Positions 21,901-31,519 of a stretch of 64,000 bases of DNA are shown here, in pieces. Below the pieces are notes generated by a model. It did not search any database. It was given only the letters and a program-made list of their open reading frames with translations, and was not told the DNA's origin. A program made the translations under genes and the position numbers. The stretch covers positions 5,472,075 to 5,536,074 of the forward strand of contig OZ004587.1 in the NCBI GenBank assembly GCA_963924555.1, in the 5' to 3' direction. Origin of the DNA: Crambe crambe. Taxonomy: Eukaryota > Porifera > Demospongiae > Poecilosclerida > Crambeidae. Every line of letters begins with the position of its first letter. Position 1 is the first letter of the stretch.

Positions 21901-22737
21901 TTATCAGGTTTTCTAGTCATCTGCTATGCACGGTCCACCAAAGTATCTCTTCAAATTCTTACCCCAGTTACCCTCCTTGGTAAAAACAGAAGCAAGGAAG
22001 AATATGTGTTTTTTTATTACGGAGAGTTTGATTACTTCAAAGGTTATCACTTACCATATGCCATACCAGCAATCTTTGTGTTGGTTTTCATGGGTTTATT
22101 ACCTCCTCTTCTTCTGCTATCATTTCCTTTATGCTACAAGGTATTTGCGCTATTTAGAATACAAGAATCAAAGTTCACTGACATCCTATGCAAGATAATA
22201 CCATTGGAAAAACTCAAACCTTTCTTTGATTCGTTTCAAGGCACTTTTAAAGACGAGCACAGATACTTTGCTGGTTTAAACTTCATCTACAGATTATTAG
22301 CTCTTCTTCTGTATACTCTTACAGACAGTTTAACCAAGTTCTACTTCCTGTTGGAGATTCAGTTCATACTGACTCTAGGAATCCATTCGTGGACCCAACC
22401 TTACAAAAAGAAATGGCACAACAGACTGGACACGTTCCTCTTAACACTGTTGTCCATTTTGAATGGAATAACATTGTGCAACTACCACTTAAGAATAAAT
22501 CAGCTGGACTATCATCAGTATATCGAACTGTATACCAGAATACAGTTATTTCTGGCTTATAGTCCTCTGATGTTCATAGTAGGGTATATACTGATTAAGA
22601 AGATATTCACTACATGGCATTTGAAGAAACGATCACAAACCATAAGGAGAAGTGATGAATTGGAAATCTCGCTCTCAATGCTGGACCGGGAAGACTACGA
22701 ACAGTCCACTGATGTGAGCTACCAGAAGTGTAAATAG
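18937..22737 (+). CDS. Copy E: intact beta-helix/multi-TM surface protein (type I)
   Basis: 1,266 codons, one exon. Residues 1-20 form a signal peptide (MAKSCFLSLFQLLCLSSAVC). Residues about 85-520 are a beta-helix-like region with GGA/GGG turns at 276, 308, 342, 478 and 508, C-x-F-x-N-N motifs and many N-x-S/T sites; this resembles Pmp-type repeats. The Cys-rich module spans about 710-842. Hydrophobic segments lie near 844-867, 896-914, 941-962, 984-998, 1043-1067, 1110-1128, 1135-1152, 1167-1184 and 1203-1221. The tail (1222-1266) contains RRSDELEISLSMLDRED. A 9-bp deletion removes IAK just after the last membrane segment relative to F and H. The start is set by the conserved leader and TATA spacing. 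Cell-surface receptor or adhesion role is inference; the membrane domain is not one I can name. Confidence 0.92.
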   Translation: MAKSCFLSLFQLLCLSSAVCQTDSTLCVLNSTDAQSSDKCLTSDCESYTNFSFESLSADSDHEVSIHLCSSVYEIGEQDVVTFRDMVSVSIFGVEGSTLHCQTGTAGLQFINVNTVEIENVTLDRCSFDNTIVEDHFQENFSSSIYISGCINVSITNVTVQNTVGVGLALIENKYISITNSTFMYNRPGNTSAGRGVFIESSTIENGSFVIENCNFTNNSAKKDSILENEFGKSNNDDVIDFVREGGMNVYFRGETHHVNLTIFNCTFNNNCAIYGGALQLSFTGSSHDVNVLVNQSDFQYNRAQERGGAVGAGYIHESSKMNQNLIKFSNCNFTNNTAKQGGGVYLYAAPTNYSNDNTFEFHKCLWNNDKAHYGAAVKINPYTSRKFIIDGLLPKLIFQDCTFIHNNVTYMNQTSKMTYQIRHHGKGVLLTNKINIILRGKIEFKENIGTAIYIVSSAMDVQQGSNITFQSNHGYEGGAIGLQGSSAIHVNDDISIRFLNNSASGKGGAIFQETLDDPGSSTVRKCFIKYVGDYMKKVDERNITLFFRNNTLNTYNSRQLNLTELRKQSIYLYSVDPCKMIYPEAENYLEALNLIANFTFEDYQNNTDIATIGSKFKVYDIPNKFIPGKKTRINVILLDDTNSTVASPVFKVSILTIFNGCVSIDPADKYLTDNKSRVLGKPRSQAKLRISLNNLQDIELSFNITLQECPPGYIFDKERCECLCSSLTATKYHGIQSCNWTTYQAILVAGYWAGYNVTDDSEITDNSFRTSNCPVGFCTSWKDKNNSEILLSTNASIREVSREVCNENRLGRVCSRCKRNMSVFYHTQNTFDCKREKYCSWGIVLYILSEIVPVTILFLLVILFDIKLASGALNAFIFYTQIFETLQINANNLIDFTREAGIFLQILNFITSFFNLKFFAHSELSFCLFKGATSLNIIAFNYVTVIYSLLLVLLTVALMNTRLNRLNKYIQKIKGRKTYISQSIIHGLSGFLVICYARSTKVSLQILTPVTLLGKNRSKEEYVFFYYGEFDYFKGYHLPYAIPAIFVLVFMGLLPPLLLLSFPLCYKVFALFRIQESKFTDILCKIIPLEKLKPFFDSFQGTFKDEHRYFAGLNFIYRLLALLLYTLTDSLTKFYFLLEIQFILTLGIHSWTQPYKKKWHNRLDTFLLTLLSILNGITLCNYHLRINQLDYHQYIELYTRIQLFLAYSPLMFIVGYILIKKIFTTWHLKKRSQTIRRSDELEISLSMLDREDYEQSTDVSYQKCK

Positions 22738-22985
22738 TTCAGCCACGAGTGATCACCTGAAAATTATGACTTTTTATAACTAGAAATTATTTGTGATGCT
22801 TACCATTATTTTAGCTAGTAATTGACACACTTTCTAGTAATAGAGATGAGTGAGATTGTCGCATTGACTGTATAAGCTTTCTTCAGCTACCATCAATATC
22901 ACTTTAGCAAACTTTTATTCATGGTGGTCATAATTGTGCATATGAATTTTCCCAAAGGTTTTGAGTGGAAGTCCATGTGAGAATA

Positions 22986-23467
22986 CCGTATAGTGGGTAT
23001 ATTTCAGGGGTGAAAGTTTCACAGATTTCTCTTTCGTCTGCGAATATTTAACCACGCGAATCATCCAGACTCTCAGACTAATCACTAAAGTTGCGTCTAG
23101 TTCATGCGTCTGTGACTCTACAATGGATAGACTCACCTTGCTGAAGAAAAATAGAGCCACATGATCAGATGGCTTCGAGGCGGCAGAACTATGCCACGGC
23201 AAAAGGATCGCTGCACAATAATTATAACGCTTCACTAACTACGGCATTCCAGGTATCTTAACCTGTCTAGAACGTGGTCTCAAATGAAATTTGGCCTAGA
23301 CTTGTACATGCCATCAAAGCTTCAGCTAGCTAGCTCATAGCTCTGTGTGCATGCATGTGCTGCTGGCCAGGTGTTTTTTTTCTAAACCACGAATGATTTC
23401 CCCGTGAAATAAGACAAAAAGGTCTAATCACGAATTTTTCGCCCCTCGAAATATACCCGCTATACGG
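22986..23467. mobile_element. MITE with TA target duplication, copy 2
   Basis: Complete copy: CCGTATAGTGGGTATATTTC at the left, GAAATATACCCGCTATACGG at the right, TA on each side (22984-22985, 23468-23469). About 482 bp with no transposase. Duplicated with the E unit, so not an independent insertion from copies 1 and 3. Confidence 0.8.
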
Positions 23468-23469
23468 TA

Positions 23470-25492
23470 GATGGCTTCCTTTAGATCAGTCATCTAACAA
23501 ACTGTTCATTCATGGTGGTCCCAACCATGTGAAGGCTTTGAGTGTAAGTCTGTGAGGTATCACATTGAATAGATGGACTGTATAAAAGTTGGTTTTTTTG
23601 TTTTTGTTTTTGTTTTTCAATTAATAAAATTGTTCTATTCAAGATGGTCCCAATCTTCAATTCATCAATAGCTGGTTTATGCTCGTGAATGCTTACCCAA
23701 ATTCTTAGAATCAAGATTTGCTTTGGGTCTGACATCATAATTATTGGTATAATACATCCCATTGCACTTAGGAATATGTAATAGTTAGAACACAGTAGTC
23801 TGGTGATTATGGCCAATAAATGCCATAATCATCAGACTACCTGCTATATATCCCCAGGGCACACGATTTCATTGGTTGGTCTGTAGTTTTAGCTAGTGTA
23901 GCTACCCCTTAGTTACGAAACAAAAGGAAAACTCCTGCCATGGCTTGTTTCTGTCCTGGGATGTGCGGTTGTTCAGACACCAACTCTACAGAGCCTCGTG
24001 CTAAGACTACGACGGCTACGGTTCAACTCGAACTCCTCCCATGCCCACCACACCCAGCTATTAACGAGTTCCTCCACCCAAGTTTTGTGTTTGCTAGCGA
24101 CAGTGAACAGACTAGCTAAGCTAGTGGAAGGTATGACGCCAAAAAAATACACCAAATGGGCCTTAGACAATAATTTCTTCCAGTGGAAAATTGCAAGAAA
24201 TATGAAAATCCTTGTGACCCAGTACCAGATGACTTCTTCATTTTCCAACAATCAGCTATAAACTACCCAGAGACAGAAATAGATTCTTTAGTAATAGTAA
24301 TGACAATGTTATCTTATCATTATCTTCATTATCATCTTCCAATCAGAAAACCTAAAACTGCTGTTATTCATAGCCTGGGGGACAGTGCATTTATGAGTCA
24401 TAAATGCACTTTACCCTAAGGGAGGGAACTACAGCCTCGTGAAATATTCCCACCTCAGGTAGTAAACAGTAAGAGCACTTATCTCTATGGGAATAAATGT
24501 AAATGTATTAGGTGGGATATATATCTCCGTATCATAGTATGGCCGATCAACACTTCCCATTTTGTCAAAAGAGTTATGATCCTCACTGCTGGTCATGTTC
24601 ATTACTTCACTTAAAGTTGGGAAAGTTAATACCATTTTAACAAACTCCCTTGCTGTGCTATGTTCTATCATTATGAAAATAGGAGATATCCTAGCCAGAA
24701 GAAAAAGAATCCAGTAACTTACCTGCTTGCTCTATATATTTCTGAAACAGTAAGCTCCTGGTCCTGAAACTTGGTCTGCACTTTGTAGTAGGCTCTAGTA
24801 GGCTGGATAATCATTTACAGTAGCTTTTGTTAGGTCTAAGTGGGGGAACTAGAATTTAACTTTTGTATTAGTCTACATGCAGTGTGCGCCAGCATCCACG
24901 TCACCCCTACATAGAGAGAGAGCTACTGCTCTCTTTGATTATCATAACAAAAGTTAATTTTAGAAATTCTTATATTAGCGAATGAATTTAAACATTCTTC
25001 CCTCTTCTGTGTAGATGTAGCATTTCATTGTAGCCTTCTGAGAACCTGTAGAGCAAGGGTAGAAGAGTAAGAAGAGTTTTTAGTTTATACATGCAGTTCT
25101 ATGACCTTTGACCTGCCATCCCTACTTAGAGACACTCTCTGATTACCCTAAACACATAAACTAGTACAGCAAGGGAGTAGCTTTTAAATAAAAATTTTAA
25201 TGGTAGCTGATCGAACTTATAAATAATACTCAAATAGAAGAATGAAACTGTACTGTTGTGCATACGGACGACTCAAATTCTCGAACGCTTCGTAGACAGC
25301 ACAGTTAGTTTATACACTTCGTAGACGCTACGTAGACAACATTAGAATGCTAGAACGCTTCGTAGACACAGTTAGCAATATACACAGTCACTGAGAAAAA
25401 ACGTCTTGCTGAGTTGCGGTGGGCGTGGTAAGCTTATTTGGTAAAGGGTCGCTCTTGACATCCTTAGCCACGCCCCTTGAAAAAGTATGCAA
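23470..25492. other. E-F spacer
   Basis: Duplicate of the D-E spacer with small indels. It again holds GGTCCCAA-type repeats, the GC-richer block with the same 59-codon ORF (23940-24119, two amino-acid changes), the minus-strand exon-like segment, and an extra CTTCGTAGAC unit near 25350. No recognisable gene product. Confidence 0.5.
24429..24760 (-). pseudogene. Exon-like minus-strand segment, copy 2
   Basis: Same frame as copy 1 from 24671 down, differing mainly at its 3' end where the sequence was replaced (stop at 24429). The possible 58-bp intron is at 24665-24722 with the same GTAAG donor. Function unknown. Confidence 0.3.
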
Positions 25493-25819
25493 ACAAGTGA
25501 GAGTAAAAACATTTCTTCTAAATGAAAGAGTGATGTAGGCTTGAGTACATGACTATAAAAAGTACGGAAACAAGGTGCTGGCTATGTACTTCATAAGCTC
25601 TACAGAATTGACCCCTACAATTGACATAAACCCTACATTGCTGCAAGGTGTAGCCAAAAGTATATGGCAGCAGCGATGTAGGGTTTATGTCAATTGTAGG
25701 GGTCAATTCTGTAGAGCTTATGAAGTACATAGCCAACACCTTGCTTCTGTACTTTTTAGTCATGTATTCAAGCCTACATCACTCTTTCATTTAGAAGAAA
25801 TGTTTTTACTCTCACTTGT
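25493..25819. repeat. Long foldback element, copy 2
   Basis: About 327 bp, the E-F counterpart of 18233-18550. Its arms pair even better (TGACATAAACCCTACATTGC against the complementary GATGTAGGGTTTATGTCA). Confidence 0.8.
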
Positions 25820-25949
25820 ACATAAATTAATGATGATGCTAATGAATGATGACGATGCACTACATTATAGTAGCAACTTTCCCAACTTTTTGAAGTAACG
25901 AACGTGACCAGGTGTGCAGGTGTGTATCAAATTCACACTAAACATCATA

Positions 25950-26140
25950 AAATGTGTGGTCCCAACCTTCTATTCATCAATAGCTGCATTATGAATTTGC
26001 TCAAAGGTTTGAGTGTATAAGTCCCTGTGAGATGTCAATCTTTCTAACAAACTGTTTTATTCAAGATGGTCCCAACCTTCAATTCATCAATGGCTAGTTT
26101 GTGCTTATGAATTTTCCAAAATTCCTAGAAAGTTCCATAA
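25950..26140 (+). promoter_or_regulatory. Upstream repeats of copy F
   Basis: Two repeats with GGTCCCAACCTTC cores (about 25958 and 26067), followed by TTCATCAATAGCTGC and TTCATCAATGGCTAG, as before copy E. Confidence 0.5.
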
Positions 26141-26154
26141 AACAGCTAACTAGC

Positions 26155-26162
26155 TATAAAAA
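26155..26162 (+). promoter_or_regulatory. TATA box of copy F
   Basis: TATAAAAA, 61 bp before the ATG at 26216, in the same leader context as copy E. Confidence 0.7.
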
Positions 26163-26215
26163 CCAACGACTCACAGAATTTAGCACAATAGTTTCAGAGC
26201 AGATAGAGAGCTATC

Positions 26216-29200
26216 ATGGCTAAATCATGCTTCCTTAGCTTGTTTCAGCTACTGTGCTTGAGTAGTGCAGTTTGTCAAACAGATTCAACTCTCTGTGTGC
26301 TGAATTCAACTGATGCACAGAGCAGCGATAAGTGCTTGACATCAGACTGTGAATCATACACAAATTTCTCATTCGAAAGTTTGTCTGCCGATAGTGATCA
26401 TGAGGTCTCCATTCACCTTTGTTCAAGTGTGTATGAAATTGGAGAACAAGATGTAGTCACTTTCAGAGACATGGTCAGTGTAAGCATATTTGGAGTTGAG
26501 GGATCAACTTTACACTGTCAAACTGGAACCACTGGATTACAATTCATCAATGTTAACACAGTTGAGATTGAAAATGTCATATTGGATCGATGTAGTTTCG
26601 ACAACATGATTGTTGAGGATCATTTTCAAGAAAACTTCAATAGCAGTATTTATATATCTGGAAGTACCAATGTTTCAATAACTGATATCACTGTTCAGAA
26701 CACTGTTGGTGTTGGGTTAGCCTTGATTGAGAATAAGTACATCAGTATCACTAACTCTACCTTCATGTACAACAGACCTGGTAACACTTCTGCAGGAGGA
26801 GGAGTCTTCATAGAATCAAGTACAATTGAAAATGGTTCCTTTGTCATTGAGAATTGTACTTTCACTAACAACTCTGCCAAAAAGGATTCAATACTTGAAA
26901 ATGAGTTTGGTAAGAGTAATAGTGATGATGTAATTGATTTTGTCAGGGGAGGTGGAATGAACGTTTACTTCAGAGGAGAAACACATCATGTTAATTTGAC
27001 GATATTCAACTGCACATTCAATAATAACTGTGCTAGATATGGAGGAGCACTGCTATTATCCTTCACTGGCTCATCACATGACGTTAATGTCCTTGTGAAC
27101 CAATCAGATTTCCAATACAATCGAGCGCAAGGAAGGGGAGGAGCAGTAGGAGCTGGTTATATTCACGAGTCATCGAAAATGAACCAAAATCTCATAAAAT
27201 TCTCAAATTGTAACTTTATCAACAATACAGCCAAACAAGGAGGGGGCGTATATTTATATGCTGCACCCACTAACTATAGCAACGACAACACATTTGAATT
27301 TCATAAGTGTTTATGGAATTACAATGAAGCAAATTATGGAGCTGCTGTTAAGATCAATCCATACACTTCTCGAAAGTTTATAACAGATGGTATTTTACCC
27401 AAACCGTTTTTTCAAGACTGTACATTCATCCATAACCATGTGACCCGCATGAATCGATATTCAAAAATGACCTATCAAATACGTCACCATGGCAAAGGAA
27501 TTCTGCTAACAAATAAAATTAGTATATTCCTTCGAGGAAAAACAGAGTTTAAGGAAAATATTGGAACTGCTATTTACATAGTGTCGAGTGCTATGGATGT
27601 TCAGCAAGGATCCAATATCACATTCCAAAGTAACCATGGTTATGAAGGAGGTGCTATAGGGTTACAAGGTTCTTCTGCAATTCACGTCAATGATGATATT
27701 TCTATAAGATTTCTTAACAACAGTGCATCTGGTAAAGGTGGGGCCATTTTCCAAGAGACACTAGATGATCCTGGATCCTCAACGGTGAGAAAATGCTTCA
27801 TCAAGTACGTGGGTGATTACATGAAAAAGGTTGATGAAAGAAATATCACATTATTTTTCCGCAATAACACTTTAAACACATACAACTCACGTCAACTTAA
27901 CTTGACAGAACTCCACAAGCAATCCATATATTTATATTCTGTAGATCCTTGCAAAATGATATACCCAGAAGCTGAAAATTACCTTGAAGCATTGAACTCG
28001 ATAGCTAACTTCACCTTTGAGGATTATCAAAACAACACAGACATAGCCACAATAGGCAGCAAATTCAAAGTCTACGATATTCCTAACAAATTCATACCAG
28101 GAAAGAAAACTAGAATAAATGTAACTCTACTGGATGACACCAATAGCACAGTAGTATCACGAGTTTTCAAAGTGTCTATTTTAACAATATTTAACGGATT
28201 TGTATCCATTGACCCTGCTGATAAATACTTGACTGACAATAAGTTGAGAGTACTAGGAAAACCGAGAAGTCAAGCAAAATTAAGGATATCGCTGAATAAT
28301 TTACAAGATATCGAACTTTCTTTCAATATTACTTTGCAAGAGTGTCCACCTGGATATATATTATATATATTTGATGAAGAGAGATCCGAATGTTTGTGCT
28401 CGTCTTTAACTGCCACAAAGTACCTCGGCATACAGAGTTGTAACTTGACTACATATCAGGCCATTTTAGTGGCTGGTTACTGGGCAGGGTACAATGTGAC
28501 AGACGACAGTGAAATCACTGATAATAGCTTTCGGACTTCCAACTGTCCTGTGGGATTCTGTACTAGTTGGAAAGATAAAAATAATTCAGAAATACTCTTA
28601 TCAACAAATGCATCTATTCGTGAAGTGAGTAGGGAAGTATGCAATGAAAACCGTCTTGGAAGAGTGTGCTCTAGATGTAAAAGAAATATGTCAGTATTCT
28701 ACCACACTCAAAATACTTTCGACTGCAAGAGAGAGAAATATTGTTCATGGGGAATAGTCTTGTACATACTATCTGAAATTGTTCCAGTAACAATCCTCTT
28801 TCTACTGGTGATATTGTTTGATATTAAATTAGCAAGTGGTGCACTTAATGCATTTATATTCTACACCCAAATATTTGAGACCTTGCAAATAAATGCCAAT
28901 AATTTGATAGACTTCACCAGAGAAGCCGGCATATTTCTACAAATTCTGAACTTCATTACTAGCTTCTTCAACTTGAAGTTCTTTGCACACTCTGAATTAT
29001 CATTTTGTCTCTTCAAAGGTGCAACTTCACTGAACATTATTGCCTTTAACTATGTGACAGTGATATATTCCCTACTCCTTGTTTTATTGACTGTAGCACT
29101 GATGAACACACGACTCAACAGACTCAACAAGTACATTCAGAAGATAAAGGGTAGAAAAACCTACATCTCTCAATCAATAATACATGGATTATCAGGTTTT

Positions 29201-30031
29201 CTAGTCATCTGCTATGCACGGTCCACCAAAGTATCTCTTCAAATTCTTACCCCAGTTGCCCTCTTTGGTAAAAACATAAGCAATGAAGAAAAAGTGGTTT
29301 TTTATTACGGAGAGTTTGATTACTTCAAAGGTGATCACTTACCATATGCCATACCAGCAATCTTTGTGTTGGTTTTCATGGGTTTATTACCTCCTCTTCT
29401 TCTGCTATCATTTCCTTTATGCTACAAGGTATTTGCGCTATTTAGAATACAAGAATCAAAGTTCACTGACATCTTATGCAAGATAATACCATTGGAAAAA
29501 CTCAAACCTTTCTTTGATTCATTTCAAGGCACTTTCAAAGACGAGCACAGATACTTTGCTGGTTTATACTTCATCTACAGATTATTAGCTCTTCTTCTGT
29601 ATGCTCATATAGATAGTTCCAGGTTCTACTTCCTGTTGGAGATTCAGTTCATACTGACTCTAGGAATCCACTCGTGGACCCAACCTTACAAAAAGAAATG
29701 GCACAACAGACTGGACATGTTCCTCTTCACACTGTTGTCCATTTTGAATGGAATAACATTGTGCAACTACCACTTAAGAATAAATCAGCTGGACTATCAT
29801 CAGTATATCGAACTGTATACCAGAATACAGTTATTTCTGGCTTATAGTCCTCTGATATTCATAGTAGGGTATATACTGATTAAAATAGCAAAGAAGATAT
29901 TCACTACATGGCATTTGAAGAAACGATCACAAACCATAAGGAGAAGTGATGAATTGGAAATCTCGCTCTCAATGCTGGACCGGGAAGACTACGAACAGTC
30001 CACTGATGTGAACTACCAGAAGTGTAAATAG
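26216..30031 (+). CDS. Copy F: intact beta-helix/multi-TM surface protein (type I)
   Basis: 1,271 codons, one exon, very close to E and to the unbroken parts of D. Signal peptide, beta-helix region, Cys-rich module, membrane domain and tail are all present. Differences from E include a 9-bp in-frame gain in the Cys-rich module (CPPGYILYIFDEER instead of CPPGYIFDKER), a different first variable loop (KNISNEEKVV) and second loop (AHIDSSRFYF), and retention of IAK after the last membrane segment. The tail ends in NYQKCK. It belongs to the tandem D-E-F series with a 7.2-7.3 kb period. Function beyond surface membrane protein is not readable. Confidence 0.92.
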   Translation: MAKSCFLSLFQLLCLSSAVCQTDSTLCVLNSTDAQSSDKCLTSDCESYTNFSFESLSADSDHEVSIHLCSSVYEIGEQDVVTFRDMVSVSIFGVEGSTLHCQTGTTGLQFINVNTVEIENVILDRCSFDNMIVEDHFQENFNSSIYISGSTNVSITDITVQNTVGVGLALIENKYISITNSTFMYNRPGNTSAGGGVFIESSTIENGSFVIENCTFTNNSAKKDSILENEFGKSNSDDVIDFVRGGGMNVYFRGETHHVNLTIFNCTFNNNCARYGGALLLSFTGSSHDVNVLVNQSDFQYNRAQGRGGAVGAGYIHESSKMNQNLIKFSNCNFINNTAKQGGGVYLYAAPTNYSNDNTFEFHKCLWNYNEANYGAAVKINPYTSRKFITDGILPKPFFQDCTFIHNHVTRMNRYSKMTYQIRHHGKGILLTNKISIFLRGKTEFKENIGTAIYIVSSAMDVQQGSNITFQSNHGYEGGAIGLQGSSAIHVNDDISIRFLNNSASGKGGAIFQETLDDPGSSTVRKCFIKYVGDYMKKVDERNITLFFRNNTLNTYNSRQLNLTELHKQSIYLYSVDPCKMIYPEAENYLEALNSIANFTFEDYQNNTDIATIGSKFKVYDIPNKFIPGKKTRINVTLLDDTNSTVVSRVFKVSILTIFNGFVSIDPADKYLTDNKLRVLGKPRSQAKLRISLNNLQDIELSFNITLQECPPGYILYIFDEERSECLCSSLTATKYLGIQSCNLTTYQAILVAGYWAGYNVTDDSEITDNSFRTSNCPVGFCTSWKDKNNSEILLSTNASIREVSREVCNENRLGRVCSRCKRNMSVFYHTQNTFDCKREKYCSWGIVLYILSEIVPVTILFLLVILFDIKLASGALNAFIFYTQIFETLQINANNLIDFTREAGIFLQILNFITSFFNLKFFAHSELSFCLFKGATSLNIIAFNYVTVIYSLLLVLLTVALMNTRLNRLNKYIQKIKGRKTYISQSIIHGLSGFLVICYARSTKVSLQILTPVALFGKNISNEEKVVFYYGEFDYFKGDHLPYAIPAIFVLVFMGLLPPLLLLSFPLCYKVFALFRIQESKFTDILCKIIPLEKLKPFFDSFQGTFKDEHRYFAGLYFIYRLLALLLYAHIDSSRFYFLLEIQFILTLGIHSWTQPYKKKWHNRLDMFLFTLLSILNGITLCNYHLRINQLDYHQYIELYTRIQLFLAYSPLIFIVGYILIKIAKKIFTTWHLKKRSQTIRRSDELEISLSMLDREDYEQSTDVNYQKCK

Positions 30032-30269
30032 TTCAGCCACGAGTGATCACCTGAAAATTATGACTTTTTATAACTAGAAAATTATTTGTGATGCTTACCA
30101 TTATTTTAGCTAGTAATTGACACACTTTCTAGTAATAGAGATGAGTGAGATTGTCGCATTGACAGTATAAGCTTTCTTCAATATCATTTTAGCAAACTTT
30201 TATTCATGGTGGTCATAATTGTGCATATGAATTTCCCAAAGGTTTTGAGTGGAAGTCCATGTGAGAATA

Positions 30270-30755
30270 CCGTATAGCGGGTATATTTCAAGGGGTGAAA
30301 GTTTCACAGATTTCTCTTTCGTCTGCGAATATTTAACCACGTGAATCATCCAGACTCTCAGACTAATCACTAAAGTTGTGTCTAGTTCATGCGTCTGTGA
30401 CTCTACAATGGGTAGACTCACCTTGCTGAAGAAAAATAGAGCCACATGATCAGATGGCTTCGAGGCGGCAGAACTATGCCACGGCAAAAGGATCGCTGCA
30501 CAATAATTATAACGCTTCACTAACTACGGCATTCCAGGTATCTTAACCTGTCTAGTACGTAGTCTCAAACGAAATTTGGCCTAGACTCGTACGTACATGC
30601 CATCAAAGCTTCAGCTAGCTAGCTCATAGCTCTGTGTGCATGCATGTGCTGCTGGCCAGGTTTTTTTTTCTAAACCACGAATGATTTCCCCGCGAAATAA
30701 GACAAAAAGGTCTAATCACGAATTTTTCGCCCCTCGAAATATACCCGCTATACGG
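30270..30755. mobile_element. MITE with TA target duplication, copy 3
   Basis: Left end CCGTATAGCGGGTATATTTC and right end GAAATATACCCGCTATACGG are exact inverted repeats over at least 20 bp, with TA on each side. It carries an internal 4-bp gain (TACGTA at 30590-30595) that copies 1 and 2 lack. Confidence 0.8.
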
Positions 30756-30860
30756 TAGATGGCTTCCTTTAGATCAGTCATCTAACAAACTGTTCATTCA
30801 TGGTGGTCCCAACCATGTGAAGGCTTTGAGTGTAAGTCTGTGAGGTATCACATTGAATAA

Positions 30861-31020
30861 GGGAAAAAGCATTTTGTGAAATGAAAAAAGATGTAGGGAT
30901 GACCACTGCTCAAAAAAGTAAGGAAACAAGAAGGATGGAAATGGGATCAATCTTTATTCTGTATATCCAGCCAACGATCCCTACATATACGTCGGGTAGC
31001 TTCAGATTATAATGTAGTAA
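30861..31020 (-). repeat. Dispersed repeat, copy 1 (inverted)
   Basis: Homology of the F downstream region to D and E stops at about 30859. From there the minus strand matches 33765-33900 and 63410-63545: ATAATCTGAAGCTACCCGAC, TGTAGGGAT, TGGCTGGATATACAGAATAA, TTGATCCCATTTCC and GGTCATCCCTACAT. Part of the block is bounded by inverted TGTAGGGAT motifs, as in a small MITE. Confidence 0.6.
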
Positions 31021-31406
31021 TGTACGTATATGTAGGGATTGTAACAGGTCTATACAATGCATTAGGTGGCTATGAAGATGCACTGATCAGAAATGACTTG
31101 ATCAGGAGAGAAATTGATGAAGTTATTGGAGAGGTGTTTGGGGATGCTATGGGTTTTCAAGAACCTCATTCAGATGGTGATCCATTTGAAAGTTCTGATG
31201 ATGATGCTGATGACGATGTTCAAGGCAATGGTTCTGAAATTTCAGGTACCATTTCTACTTCAGCAGATTCAACATCTAATCTAGAGCCATACTCCTTACT
31301 TAACGATAGTTTTGATGAACCAGATACAACTGCCACAGAATCAGATTCTATTTCAGCTCCTGAATTTGAACCATGGTCTGGCAGTGATCATGATTTTTCG
31401 TATTAA
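31020..31406 (+). CDS. Unrecognised acidic, Ser/Asp-rich ORF
   Basis: 128 codons. Residues about 8-45 could form an amphipathic helix (NALGGYEDALIRNDLIRRE), followed by a strongly acidic, low-complexity Ser/Asp/Glu/Thr stretch with SSDDDADDDV, ending SDHDFSY. There are no Lys residues and few Arg after residue 30. A possible polyadenylation signal (AATAAA) lies about 60 bp after the stop. It is not related to the membrane protein family and occurs once. It may be the last exon of an unknown gene or part of a transposon gene, since its first bases overlap a TGTAGGGAT repeat terminus. I do not recognise it. Confidence 0.4.
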   Translation: MYVYVGIVTGLYNALGGYEDALIRNDLIRREIDEVIGEVFGDAMGFQEPHSDGDPFESSDDDADDDVQGNGSEISGTISTSADSTSNLEPYSLLNDSFDEPDTTATESDSISAPEFEPWSGSDHDFSY

Positions 31407-31519
31407 GAATAATATAGCAGCTAGTAATGATGATAAATGAAATGTTTAATCAATAAGTGTAGAATAAAAAAATTTTCCTACCCAAGTTTGCATGAATCAT
31501 GAACTCGATAAAAAAAGTA

